From NCBI GenBank assembly GCA_018970865.1, contig JAGWVN010000022.1, positions 1 to 42,697 of the forward strand: a stretch of 42,697 nt of DNA. The letters run 5' to 3'. Below, piece after piece: positions 18,258-26,172 of the stretch. Each line of letters starts with the position of its first letter. Position 1 is the stretch's first letter. Source of the DNA: Betaproteobacteria bacterium (GTDB taxonomy: Bacteria > Pseudomonadota > Gammaproteobacteria > Burkholderiales > Burkholderiaceae_E). Both the position numbers and the translations under genes were made by a program. Below the pieces are notes generated by a model, which searched no databases, was not told the origin of the DNA, and was given only the letters and a program-made list of their open reading frames with translations.

Positions 18258-19556
18258 ATGGCATTGATCGAAGTGAAGGTTCCGCAACTCTCCGAGTCGG
18301 TTGCCGAGGCAACCCTGCTGCAGTGGCACAAGAAGCCGGGTGAGGCGGTGTCGCGCGACGAGAATCTGATCGACATCGAGACCGACAAGGTGGTGCTCGA
18401 GCTGCCCGCCCCCGATGGCGGCGTGATCGCACGACAGCTCAAGCCCGATGGCGCCACCGTGGTGGCCGGCGAGGTGATCGCCATCATCGACACCGACGCG
18501 GCTGCCGGCACGGCTGCGGCTGCGGCGAGTGCCCCGGCCCCGGCCGGCGCGCCCGCTCTGGCAGCTGCCCCGGCTGCCGCGCCGGCTGCGGTCGCGAGCG
18601 GTGGCGCCATGGGTCATGTCGCCATGCCTGCCGCCGCCAAGCTCATGGCCGAGAACCAGCTGTCCCCCGGCCAGGTGAGCGGCACGGGCCGTGATGGCCG
18701 CGTGACCAAGGGCGATGTGCTGGCCGCGATCAGTGCCCCGGCACCGGCACCGGCACCGGCACCGGTGGCCGCGCCGGCTGCGATTCCCGCCGCCCCGGCG
18801 CCGGCGGCGCTGCCGCAGGTGAGCGCACCGATCGATCCGGCCAAGCTCCTCGAGGGCCGGCCCGAGCAGCGGGTGGCGATGTCGCGCCTGCGTCAGCGGG
18901 TGGCCGAGCGTCTGGTGCAGTCGCAATCGACCAACGCCATCCTCACCACCTTCAACGAGGTCAACATGCAGCCGGTGATGGACATGCGCCGCCGCTATGT
19001 CGATCGCTTCGAGAAGGAGCATGGCGCGCGCCTGGGCTTCATGTCCTTCTTCGTGAAGGCGGCGGTGCACGCGCTCAAGAAATTCCCGGTGGTCAATGCC
19101 TCGGTGGACGGCACCGACATCGTCTACCACGGCTACTTCGACATCGGGGTGGCGGTGGGCTCGCCGCGCGGCCTGGTGGTGCCGGTGGTGCGCAATGCCG
19201 ACCAGCTCAGCTTTGCGCAGATCGAAAAGCAGATCGGCGACTACGGCAAGCGCGCCGGCGAGGGCAAGCTCGGCCTCGAGGAACTCACCGGCGGCACCTT
19301 CTCGATCTCCAACGGCGGCGTCTTCGGCTCGATGCTCTCCACCCCGATCATCAACCCGCCGCAGTCGGCGATCCTGGGCGTGCACGCCACCAAGGACCGT
19401 GCGGTGGTGGAGAACGGTCAGGTGGTGGTGCGCCCGATCAACTACCTGGCGCTTTCGTACGACCACCGGATCATCGACGGCCGCGAGGCGGTGCTGTTCC
19501 TGGTGGCCATCAAGGAGGCGCTGGAAGATCCGGCCCGCCTGCTGCTCGATCTCTGA
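18258..19556 (+). CDS. odhB: Dihydrolipoyllysine succinyltransferase (2-oxoglutarate dehydrogenase E2)
   Basis: The 432-aa core of the 2-oxoglutarate dehydrogenase complex moves the succinyl group from the lipoyl arm to CoA. A single lipoyl domain (1-78) has Lys44 in the IETDKVVLE motif. The peripheral-subunit-binding domain is at about 116-153 ([11 protein letters not shown], then [16 protein letters not shown]). Ala/Pro-rich linkers flank it, one built on a perfect hexanucleotide repeat. The catalytic domain follows, with the active-site His in [11 protein letters not shown] (about 403). Length is normal. The gene is followed 12 bp later by lpdA, which supplies E3. Also called sucB. Confidence 0.97.
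   Translation: MALIEVKVPQLSESVAEATLLQWHKKPGEAVSRDENLIDIETDKVVLELPAPDGGVIARQLKPDGATVVAGEVIAIIDTDAAAGTAAAAASAPAPAGAPALAAAPAAAPAAVASGGAMGHVAMPAAAKLMAENQLSPGQVSGTGRDGRVTKGDVLAAISAPAPAPAPAPVAAPAAIPAAPAPAALPQVSAPIDPAKLLEGRPEQRVAMSRLRQRVAERLVQSQSTNAILTTFNEVNMQPVMDMRRRYVDRFEKEHGARLGFMSFFVKAAVHALKKFPVVNASVDGTDIVYHGYFDIGVAVGSPRGLVVPVVRNADQLSFAQIEKQIGDYGKRAGEGKLGLEELTGGTFSISNGGVFGSMLSTPIINPPQSAILGVHATKDRAVVENGQVVVRPINYLALSYDHRIIDGREAVLFLVAIKEALEDPARLLLDL
18741..18770 (+). repeat. Hexanucleotide microsatellite in the odhB linker
   Basis: Five perfect tandem copies of GCACCG encode part of the (Ala-Pro)n linker between the binding and catalytic domains of E2. Gain or loss of units would change linker length by two residues without a frameshift. 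Confidence 0.8.
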
Positions 19557-19568
19557 CCGGAGCCTGGC

Positions 19569-20999
19569 ATGAGCGAGAACATCCATGACGTGATCGTGAT
19601 CGGCGCCGGGCCGGCCGGGTACATCGCGGCGATCCGCGCCGCGCAGCTCGGATTCAAGGTGGCGGTGGTCGAGAAGTGGCTCAGCCCGGCCGGCACGCCC
19701 GCGCTGGGCGGCACCTGCCTGAATGTCGGCTGCATTCCGTCCAAGGCGCTGCTCGCCTCCTCGGAGGCCTACGAGCATGCCTCGCATCTCGATGCCCACG
19801 GCATCGAGGTGAAGGGGGTGAGCCTGAACCTCGCGAAGATGATCGCCCGCAAGGACGGCATCGTGAGCAAGATGACCAAGGGCATCGAGTTCCTGTTCCG
19901 CAAGAACAAGATCACCTGGCTCAAGGGCCATGGCCGCTTCGTCGGCCAGGCCGACGGGCTCTATCGCATCATGGTCAGCGGCGCGCAGGGCGAGTCCGAG
20001 GCTCAGGCCCGCCAGGTGATCATCGCCACTGGGTCCAAGGCCCGGCACCTGCCCGGCCTGCCGGTGGACAACCATCGGGTGTGCGACAACGAGGGCGCGC
20101 TGTCCTTCGATGCCGTGCCGGCGCGCCTGGGCGTGATCGGCGCCGGCGTGATCGGGCTGGAGCTTGGCTCGGTGTGGCGCCGGCTGGGCGCCTCGGTGAC
20201 GGTGCTCGAGGCACTGCCGGGCTTCCTGGGCGCCTGCGACGAGGCGGTCTCGAAGGAGGCCTGGAAGATCTTCACCCGCCAGGGGCTGGCCATCCATCTC
20301 GGGGTGAAGCTCGGCGAGGTGAGCGTGGGCGATGCCGGCGTGCGGGTGCCCTACACCGACGCCCAGGGCGTGGCGCAGGTGCTCGAGGTGGACCGGCTGA
20401 TCGTGTCGGTGGGCCGGGTGCCCAACACCGAGAATCTCGGCCTGGAGAACATCGGACTGGAGACCGATGCCCGCGGATTCATCGAGGTCGATGATCATTG
20501 CCGCACCCGTCTGCCGGGCGTGTTCGCGATCGGCGATGTGGTGCGCGGCCCGATGCTCGCCCACAAGGGCGAGGACGAGGGCGTGATGGTGGCCGAGCTG
20601 ATCGCCGGCCAGCAGCCGCACATCGACTACAACTGCATTCCCTGGGTGATCTACACCTCGCCCGAGATCGCCTGGGTGGGGCGCACCGAGCAGCAGCTCA
20701 CCGCCGAGGGGCGCGCCTTCAAGGCCGGCCAGTTCCCGTTCGCGGCCAATGGCCGCGCGCTGGGCATGGACGCGGCCGAGGGCTTCGTGAAGGTGCTGGC
20801 CGACGCGGCCACCGACGAGGTGCTGGGCGTGCATATCATCGGCACCGGGGCCTCCGACCTGATTGCCGAGGCGGCGGTGGCGATGGAATTCCGGGCCTCG
20901 GCCGAGGACATCGCGCGGGTCTGCCACCCGCATCCCTCGTTGTCGGAAGTGATGCGCGAGGCGGCGCTGGCCACCGATCGCCGCGCGCTGAACATGTGA
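19569..20999 (+). CDS. lpdA: Dihydrolipoyl dehydrogenase (E3)
   Basis: The 476-aa FAD enzyme reoxidises the dihydrolipoyl arm of OdhB with NAD+. The FAD motif [10 protein letters not shown] is at 12-21. The redox-active disulfide is in [13 protein letters not shown] (Cys50, Cys55). The NAD-binding [17 protein letters not shown] lies near residue 190, and the C-terminal active-site segment [13 protein letters not shown] carries the His-Glu pair near residue 455. The gap to odhB is 12 bp. Its last codon and stop overlap the GTG start of zapE. Given its place in the odh operon, this is the E3 of that complex; whether it also serves pyruvate dehydrogenase is unknown. Confidence 0.96.
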   Translation: MSENIHDVIVIGAGPAGYIAAIRAAQLGFKVAVVEKWLSPAGTPALGGTCLNVGCIPSKALLASSEAYEHASHLDAHGIEVKGVSLNLAKMIARKDGIVSKMTKGIEFLFRKNKITWLKGHGRFVGQADGLYRIMVSGAQGESEAQARQVIIATGSKARHLPGLPVDNHRVCDNEGALSFDAVPARLGVIGAGVIGLELGSVWRRLGASVTVLEALPGFLGACDEAVSKEAWKIFTRQGLAIHLGVKLGEVSVGDAGVRVPYTDAQGVAQVLEVDRLIVSVGRVPNTENLGLENIGLETDARGFIEVDDHCRTRLPGVFAIGDVVRGPMLAHKGEDEGVMVAELIAGQQPHIDYNCIPWVIYTSPEIAWVGRTEQQLTAEGRAFKAGQFPFAANGRALGMDAAEGFVKVLADAATDEVLGVHIIGTGASDLIAEAAVAMEFRASAEDIARVCHPHPSLSEVMREAALATDRRALNM

Positions 21000-22111
21000 G
21001 CGCAAACGCCGTCGGAGATGTGCGCGCGGCCTACCAGGCCGCGCTCGCCGAGCGCGGCTACCTGGCCGACGCCGCGCAGCTGGCCGCCATCGAGCGCCTG
21101 CAGCGCCTGCATGACGAGCTCGTGGTGTTCAAGGCGCAGCGGGCCAATCCGCTGCGCAAGCTGCTCTCGCGCCCCACGGTGCCTCGGGGCGTGTGGCTGC
21201 ATGGCGGCGTGGGCCGGGGCAAGAGCTTCCTCATGGACTGCTTCTTCGGCACCGTGCCGGTGGTGCGCAAGTTCCGGGTGCACTTCCACGAGTTCATGCG
21301 CGGCGTTCACCGCGAGCTCGACGAGCTCAAGGGCAGCGCCGATCCGCTCGACGAGGTGGCGCGCCGCATCGCGCGCCGCTACCGGCTGATCTGCTTCGAC
21401 GAGTTCCATGTCTCGGACATCGCCGATGCGATGATCCTCGATCGGCTGATGCGCGGGCTGTTCGCCAACGGCGTCACCTTCGTGATCACCTCCAACTACG
21501 CGCCCTCGGGGCTCTATCCCGACGGGTTGCACCGCGACCGCATCCTGCCGGCCATCGAGCTGCTGCAGCGTCAGCTCGATGTGCTCTGCGTCGATGTCGG
21601 TGTCGACTACCGCCGCCGCTCGCTCGAGCAGGTGCGCGCCTACCACTGCCCGCTCGGCGCGCAGGCCGACGCGGCGCTGCGCGAGGCCTTTGCGGCGCTG
21701 GCCGAGACCCGGGACGACGATCCGCGCCTGCTGATCGAGAACCGCGAGCTGCGCGCGCTGCGCCGTGCCGGCGGCGTGGTCTGGTTCGACTTCCGCACCC
21801 TGTGCGGCGGGCCGCGCTCCCAGAACGATTATCTCGAGCTGTCGCGGCTGTTCCATACCGTGGTGCTCTCGGACATCCCCCGCATGAGCGCCGCCATGGC
21901 CTCGGAAGCGCGCCGCTTCGTGTGGCTGATCGATGTCTTCTACGACCAGCGGGTCAAGCTGCTGATGTCGGCCCAGTGCCCGCCCGAGGAGCTCTACACC
22001 GCGGGCGCGATGGCGGTGGAGTTCCAGCGCACCGTGAGCCGCATCGTCGAGATGCAGTCGCGCGAGTACCTCGAGGCGCCGCGTCGCGGCGCGGCAGGCG
22101 CGCTCACCTGA
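20996..22111 (+). CDS. zapE: AFG1-like ATPase / cell division protein ZapE
   Basis: The 371-aa P-loop ATPase of the AFG1/ZapE family. Walker A is HGGVGRGKS (69-77) and Walker B is [15 protein letters not shown] (about 131-145). A sensor-like [17 protein letters not shown] and the family C-terminal [20 protein letters not shown] also fit. ZapE is linked in E. coli to Z-ring function at low oxygen, and mitochondrial AFG1 to turnover of respiratory complexes. The start is a GTG at 20996, overlapping the lpdA stop as GTGA, which implies translational coupling; the first ATG in this frame lies much further in and would remove the start of the domain. Confidence 0.93.
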   Translation: MSANAVGDVRAAYQAALAERGYLADAAQLAAIERLQRLHDELVVFKAQRANPLRKLLSRPTVPRGVWLHGGVGRGKSFLMDCFFGTVPVVRKFRVHFHEFMRGVHRELDELKGSADPLDEVARRIARRYRLICFDEFHVSDIADAMILDRLMRGLFANGVTFVITSNYAPSGLYPDGLHRDRILPAIELLQRQLDVLCVDVGVDYRRRSLEQVRAYHCPLGAQADAALREAFAALAETRDDDPRLLIENRELRALRRAGGVVWFDFRTLCGGPRSQNDYLELSRLFHTVVLSDIPRMSAAMASEARRFVWLIDVFYDQRVKLLMSAQCPPEELYTAGAMAVEFQRTVSRIVEMQSREYLEAPRRGAAGALT

Positions 22112-22175
22112 GCGCGGCGGCGGGCCTCGGACCGGCCCGTCGGCCGGCCTGCGTCGGGACCCGTCGACGCTGTCG

Positions 22176-22181
22176 TAAGAT
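22176..22181 (+). promoter_or_regulatory. Possible -10 box close to the ravA start
   Basis: TAAGAT lies six bases before the ATG at 22188, and no ribosome site is visible between them. If used, transcription would begin at or within a base or two of the ATG, giving a leaderless message. No good -35 is visible, so this is a weak call. Confidence 0.3.
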
Positions 22182-22187
22182 GCCCGC

Positions 22188-23609
22188 ATGAGTGCTGCCG
22201 TGACCGCCGACCGCCTCCAGCCCGCCGGCCTGCGAGCCCTGATCGCCGCGGTCGGCCATGGCCTGATCGAACGCGAGGAGCAGGCCCGCTGCCTGGTGCT
22301 GGCCCTGCTCAGCGGCGAGCATCTGCTCCTCGTCGGCCCGCCCGGCACCGCCAAGAGCGAACTGGCGCGGCGTCTGCATCGCCTGGCCGGGGGCGCGTAC
22401 TTCGAGCGACTGCTCACCCGCTTCAGCGTGCCCGAGGAGCTCTTCGGCCCGCTGTCGCTCGCCGCGCTCGACGAGGGACGCTACGAGCGGGAGGTTCGCG
22501 GCTACCTGCCCACGGCCAGCGTGGCCTTCCTCGACGAGGTCTTCAAGGCCAACTCGGCCATCCTCAATGCCCTGCTCGGCCTGCTCAACGAGCGGGTCTT
22601 CGACCAGGGCGCGCAACGCCTGGCGGTGCCGCTGGTGACCCTGGTGGCGGCCAGCAACGAACCCCCCGATGATCCCGGCCTGGCGGCTTTCCACGACCGG
22701 TTCCTGTTCCGATGCCCGGTGGCGCCGGTGAGCGATGAAGCCTTCGGGCGCCTGCTGGGCAAGGGCGTTGCGCCGGGCAGCGCGCTTTCATCCTCCGACG
22801 GACCCATCGCCGAAGCCTCCGCGCCGCTCGACCTGTCGGCGCTGCAGGCGCTGCGCGAGCACGCCGCGACCGTTGCGCTGCCCGAGTCGGTGGTGGCCCT
22901 GCTGCTGGCGCTGCGCGAGCGCCTGCGCGCCGCGGCGGTACCGGTGTCGGACCGGCGCTGGGTGCGGATCGTGGCGGTGCTGCGGGTGGCGGCCCTCGCC
23001 AACGGCCGCAGCGCCGTCGCGCCGGCCGATCTGTGCGTGCTGCCCTGGCTGGTCTGCGAGCGGGCCGAGGAACACGAGCCCTTGCGCGAGTGGTTGGCGG
23101 CCGCGCTGGGCGCCGGGCAAGCGGTCGATCCGCAGTGGTTGTGGCGGGCCGCGCAGGCTTTCGAGCGACAGCTCGAACTCGAATCGAGCGCATCCGAACT
23201 GGCCTTCGACGATTCCGGCAAGCTCGCACTCATGCGCTCGGTGGGCGGCGCCGAGGGGAGCGAACTCGGCGAGGGCGCGCCGCGCCTGTCGGCCTTCAGC
23301 CGGCGCAAGCGCTACAGCGCCAGCCACATCGGCGCGCGGCTGGCTCAGATCGATCAGCTGCTCGGCGAGGTCGCGCGCTTCACGGCCGCAGCGCAGGCGC
23401 ACGAGCAGCGGCTCGCCGATCAGCTCGCTGGCAACCTGTGGGTGGCGCCGGCCTTCGCGCAGCAGGTCCTGGCGGTGCTGCGGACCAATCGCGAGCGGGT
23501 GCTGGCCGGCGAGGCAGCGCTGCGCGACACCCGCGCCGCCTTTGCCGCATTGCCGGTCGGCGAGAGTGACGACGGGCGCACGCCCGAGCCGGTGCCGCTC
23601 GATGGCTGA
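22188..23609 (+). CDS. ravA: MoxR-family AAA+ ATPase, RavA-like
   Basis: The 473-aa protein has an N-terminal MoxR AAA+ domain: Walker A GPPGTAKS (50-57), Walker B VAFLDEVFK (112-120), and sensor 1 in VAASNEPPDDPGL (about 151). FERLLTRFSVPEELFGPLSLAALDEGRY is the RavA-branch signature, followed by a helical lid and a C-terminal region with LARA-type architecture. RavA works as a hexamer with ViaA, whose gene follows with an 8-bp overlap. In E. coli RavA-ViaA acts on Fe-S and respiratory membrane proteins. That role is not shown here, though the pair lies beside an Fe-S helicase and downstream of TCA genes. The symbol is given for subfamily, with moderate confidence. Confidence 0.88.
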   Translation: MSAAVTADRLQPAGLRALIAAVGHGLIEREEQARCLVLALLSGEHLLLVGPPGTAKSELARRLHRLAGGAYFERLLTRFSVPEELFGPLSLAALDEGRYEREVRGYLPTASVAFLDEVFKANSAILNALLGLLNERVFDQGAQRLAVPLVTLVAASNEPPDDPGLAAFHDRFLFRCPVAPVSDEAFGRLLGKGVAPGSALSSSDGPIAEASAPLDLSALQALREHAATVALPESVVALLLALRERLRAAAVPVSDRRWVRIVAVLRVAALANGRSAVAPADLCVLPWLVCERAEEHEPLREWLAAALGAGQAVDPQWLWRAAQAFERQLELESSASELAFDDSGKLALMRSVGGAEGSELGEGAPRLSAFSRRKRYSASHIGARLAQIDQLLGEVARFTAAAQAHEQRLADQLAGNLWVAPAFAQQVLAVLRTNRERVLAGEAALRDTRAAFAALPVGESDDGRTPEPVPLDG

Positions 23610-25248
23610 TGCTCGGGAGGGGGAGGGCGCCGGCCCGTTCCCGGACGCGCGTGGGGAGCGGCGCGCCGGCTCGTTCCCGTACGCGGGTGCGGGTCATGCC
23701 GATGCCGCGCTGGCGATGGACACCGTTCCTGCCGCGACGGCCCGGGGCGCCACCCCGGCCTGCGCGGGCTTCGACCCGTTGGCCCTGGAACGCCGCTTCG
23801 CGCCGCTCGACGCGCTGGGCCGGGCGCTGTGGCTGCCGGCGCTGGTGCACACCGAGTCGGGCTTCTTCGCGCGATTCCCCGCGCTTGCCGCCTGGCGGGA
23901 ACGCCTGCTCGCGGGGGACGCCCGGCTGGTGAGCACCGAGGGCTGGCCCGACACGGCCGTGGCCGAGGCCTTCAATCCCATCCTCGCCGATCCACGGGTC
24001 GGCCTGCTCACCCGCGGTCAGCCCGCGGCGGTCGAGCAACTGCAGCGCATGGCCCTGTGGCACATCGACCGCATCAGCCTGCTCAGCCCGCGGCTGGGTC
24101 GCGCCGGGGCGGTGACCGCCTGCGCCGATGCCTTTCGTGCCGACTGGGCGGAACGCGGGGAGGAACTGCGCCAGTTCCTGCGCCTGTTCGAATCCCTCGA
24201 CGGGGTGCTCAACGCATCGCGGTGGAGCGAGCTCTCGGGTCTGCTGCGCTCGCAGGCCTGGCAGGACATGCTCGCGGCGCGCGAGCGCATGGCCGGCATG
24301 CCGGGTCTGGCCGCGCTGATCGCCCGGCTGGGCCGACAGCGACCCGAGGTCGAGATGGAGCCCGCGCCGGTGGCCCTCGCCAGCGCCGATCCCAACCGGC
24401 CCTCCTGGGTGCGCGAATCCCGCCCGTCGCCGCAGCCCGGGCCGCCGATCGAGCCCGAAGGCATTCGTCGCTCCGGTGAGCTGGCCGGCCTGCTGGCCAG
24501 CGAATGGGCGCAGCTGCGCCGCCGCCGCCGGTGGCTGGCGGCGCGTCTGGCCGACCAGTCGCTGCTCACCCTGCATCATCGGCAACTCGCTACCGACCCG
24601 ACCTGGGTGCGGCGGCCGGGGCGGGCGGCCGCGCTGTCGCCCCAGGCGAGGCCGCGCCTGCGCGCGGGGCCGATGATCGTGTGCATCGACACCTCGGCGT
24701 CGATGGCCGGCGCCGCTGAACAGGTGGCCCGCGCGATCGTGCTCGAGGCGGCGCGGGTGGCGCAGGCAATGCGTCGCCGTTGCCTGCTCTACGCCTGGAG
24801 CGGGCCCGGCAACATCGCCCGGCGCGAGATCAGCGGCGAGGACGGCCTGTTCGAGATCGCCCGCTTCCTGGGCGAGAGCTTTCACGGCGGAACCGATGTC
24901 TCCGATCTGTTCGCGCGCGTGCTCGATGATCTCGCCTCGGCGTCCTGGCGGCAGGCCGATCTGCTGATCGCATCCGACGGCGAGTTCGGTTGTCCGCCTG
25001 CGCTGCTGGCCCGGCTCGCGGCGGCGCGTGATGACAGTGGCCTGCGCATCGAGGGGGTGCTGGTCGGCGATCGCGAGACCATCGGCATGAAGCGGGTCTG
25101 CGAGCGCATCCTGAGGGTGCCCGACTGGCGCCGTCATGGTCGCGCGCTCGCGCCACCCGCGCCGATTGCCGACGCCGGGCTCACGGCGCGCTTCTTCCCG
25201 AATGCCCTGCAGCCGGCCGCGCCCGCGGCGCCGGGGGATGCCCGGTGA
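23602..25248 (+). CDS. viaA: VWA-domain protein ViaA (RavA partner)
   Basis: This 548-aa protein has an N-terminal helical region and a C-terminal von Willebrand A domain. The MIDAS motif DTSAS is at residues 363-367 (in MIVCIDTSASMAG), with the later MIDAS Thr in FHGGTDVSDLF and Asp in LLIASDGEFG. This organisation and the LRRRRRWLAARLADQSLL linker match ViaA. The first start, ATG 23602, overlaps ravA by 8 bp. The first 40 or so residues are encoded by a direct repeat and look unlike ViaA, so translation might begin later, for example at the ATG at 23716, although no better ribosome site is obvious. It is followed with a TGATG junction by a secreted coiled-coil gene. Confidence 0.87.
   Translation: MADAREGEGAGPFPDARGERRAGSFPYAGAGHADAALAMDTVPAATARGATPACAGFDPLALERRFAPLDALGRALWLPALVHTESGFFARFPALAAWRERLLAGDARLVSTEGWPDTAVAEAFNPILADPRVGLLTRGQPAAVEQLQRMALWHIDRISLLSPRLGRAGAVTACADAFRADWAERGEELRQFLRLFESLDGVLNASRWSELSGLLRSQAWQDMLAARERMAGMPGLAALIARLGRQRPEVEMEPAPVALASADPNRPSWVRESRPSPQPGPPIEPEGIRRSGELAGLLASEWAQLRRRRRWLAARLADQSLLTLHHRQLATDPTWVRRPGRAAALSPQARPRLRAGPMIVCIDTSASMAGAAEQVARAIVLEAARVAQAMRRRCLLYAWSGPGNIARREISGEDGLFEIARFLGESFHGGTDVSDLFARVLDDLASASWRQADLLIASDGEFGCPPALLARLAAARDDSGLRIEGVLVGDRETIGMKRVCERILRVPDWRRHGRALAPPAPIADAGLTARFFPNALQPAAPAAPGDAR
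23629..23691 (+). repeat. Imperfect direct repeat at the viaA 5' end
   Basis: Two 27-bp units, 23629-23655 and 23665-23691, differ at four positions and are offset by exactly 36 bp (12 codons), so the frame is kept. The unit core is GCCGGCYCGTTCCCG. The repeat encodes residues of viaA that do not resemble the family, and it looks like the short GC-rich dispersed repeats found between and at the ends of genes in GC-rich betaproteobacteria. I do not see a further copy in this window. Confidence 0.55.
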
Positions 25249-25862
25249 TGGGTCGCGTTCGATCCTGCCGCTGCGCCAGCCTGGGCTGGCCATCGCCGCT
25301 GGCCGCGCTGGTCGCGGCGCTGATGCTGCTGACCGCCGCCCCGAGCCGCGCGCAGCCCTTGCCCGAGCCGGCGAGCATCACCCGCGTCGAGCAGGCCGAC
25401 GAGGCCCTGGCTCAGGTGGCCGTGGCGCGCGAGGACGCCGCCGAGCACCGGTACCGATCGCTGCTGGCCTGCGCCGAGCGCATCTGGGTCAACCGCTGCC
25501 GGCTGGCGGTCGAGACCGAGCATCGCCGGGCTCGCGAGCGTTTTGCCGCGGTCGAGCGGCGCGCCCGGGAGGTGCTGCGCGAGGCCCGCAATCTCGAGCG
25601 CAACCAGGCGCTTGCCGGGCGATTGGCCCAGGCGCGCGAGGAGGCGCTTCTTGCGCCCGAGGCCGAAGACGCCGCCCGGGCGCAGTCCCTGGCGCGCGAT
25701 GCCCGTCGCGCCGCGCGCGAGATCGAGGATGCCGAGCGGGAGCGCCAGGCCGCGGTCAATCTCGAGCGCCATGCCCGCCGCCAGCAGGAGCGCGAGGCGC
25801 GCGAGAAGGAACGGCTCGAGCGCGAGAAGGAACGCGCGGAACGGGCTCGGCCGCCGGGCTGA
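25248..25862 (+). CDS. Secreted coiled-coil protein of unknown function
   Basis: The product is about 204 aa. A signal peptide (hydrophobic LAALVAALMLLTAA ending in SRAQ-P, cleavage near residue 36) leads to a mature protein that is almost wholly charged helix: Arg/Glu/Ala-rich heptads from about residue 45 to the end, finishing in a run of repeated (R/E)EKERLE units. Two cysteines (in LLACAERIWVNRC, about residues 75 and 84) could form a disulfide in the periplasm. I do not recognise the family. The ATG at 25248 shares its A with the viaA stop (TGATG), so it is translationally coupled to viaA; a GTG at 25245 is an alternative start. Context suggests a periplasmic factor tied to RavA-ViaA, which is inference only. 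Confidence 0.75.
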   Translation: MGRVRSCRCASLGWPSPLAALVAALMLLTAAPSRAQPLPEPASITRVEQADEALAQVAVAREDAAEHRYRSLLACAERIWVNRCRLAVETEHRRARERFAAVERRAREVLREARNLERNQALAGRLAQAREEALLAPEAEDAARAQSLARDARRAAREIEDAERERQAAVNLERHARRQQEREAREKERLEREKERAERARPPG

Positions 25863-25967
25863 TCCGCGAGTGGGCTATGCCGCGCGGGGAGGGGCGACTA
25901 TCATCGCGCCCGGGATCCCTTGCGTGGGTCCCGTCACCGCCGCCTGCCCAGCCTTCGTCAGCCGCCC

Positions 25968-26168
25968 ATGATCGATCCGGAATCCACCCGCCGTCGGATA
26001 GCCGAGCTGCAGCTCGAGCATCGCGGCCTCGATGCCATGATCGAGGCCATCGGGCAGCAGACCCGGTTTGACGAGCTCCAGCTGCGCCGCCTCAAGAAGC
26101 GCAAGCTGCAGATCAAGGACGCGATCACGCTGCTGCAGATGCAGCTGGTGCCCGATCAGCCCGCCTGA
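25968..26168 (+). CDS. DUF465 / YdcH-family small protein
   Basis: The 66-aa helical protein shows the DUF465 pattern: R-R-I-A-E-L-Q-L-E-H-R-G-L-D-A-M-I-E near the start, then LRRLKKRKLQIKDAITLLQ. Members form short helical hairpins; their function is unknown. The start is the ATG at 25968; the longer upstream frame lacks family similarity. The gap before it (25863-25967) contains no gene, only a weak TATCAT. The GTG of the helicase gene begins 5 bp after its stop, so the two are probably co-transcribed. Confidence 0.82.
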   Translation: MIDPESTRRRIAELQLEHRGLDAMIEAIGQQTRFDELQLRRLKKRKLQIKDAITLLQMQLVPDQPA

Positions 26169-26172
26169 GTTC

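Noticed and set aside
18168-21005. 945-codon open frame antisense to odhB and lpdA
   Set aside because: Spans two certain genes on the other strand; mirror composition.
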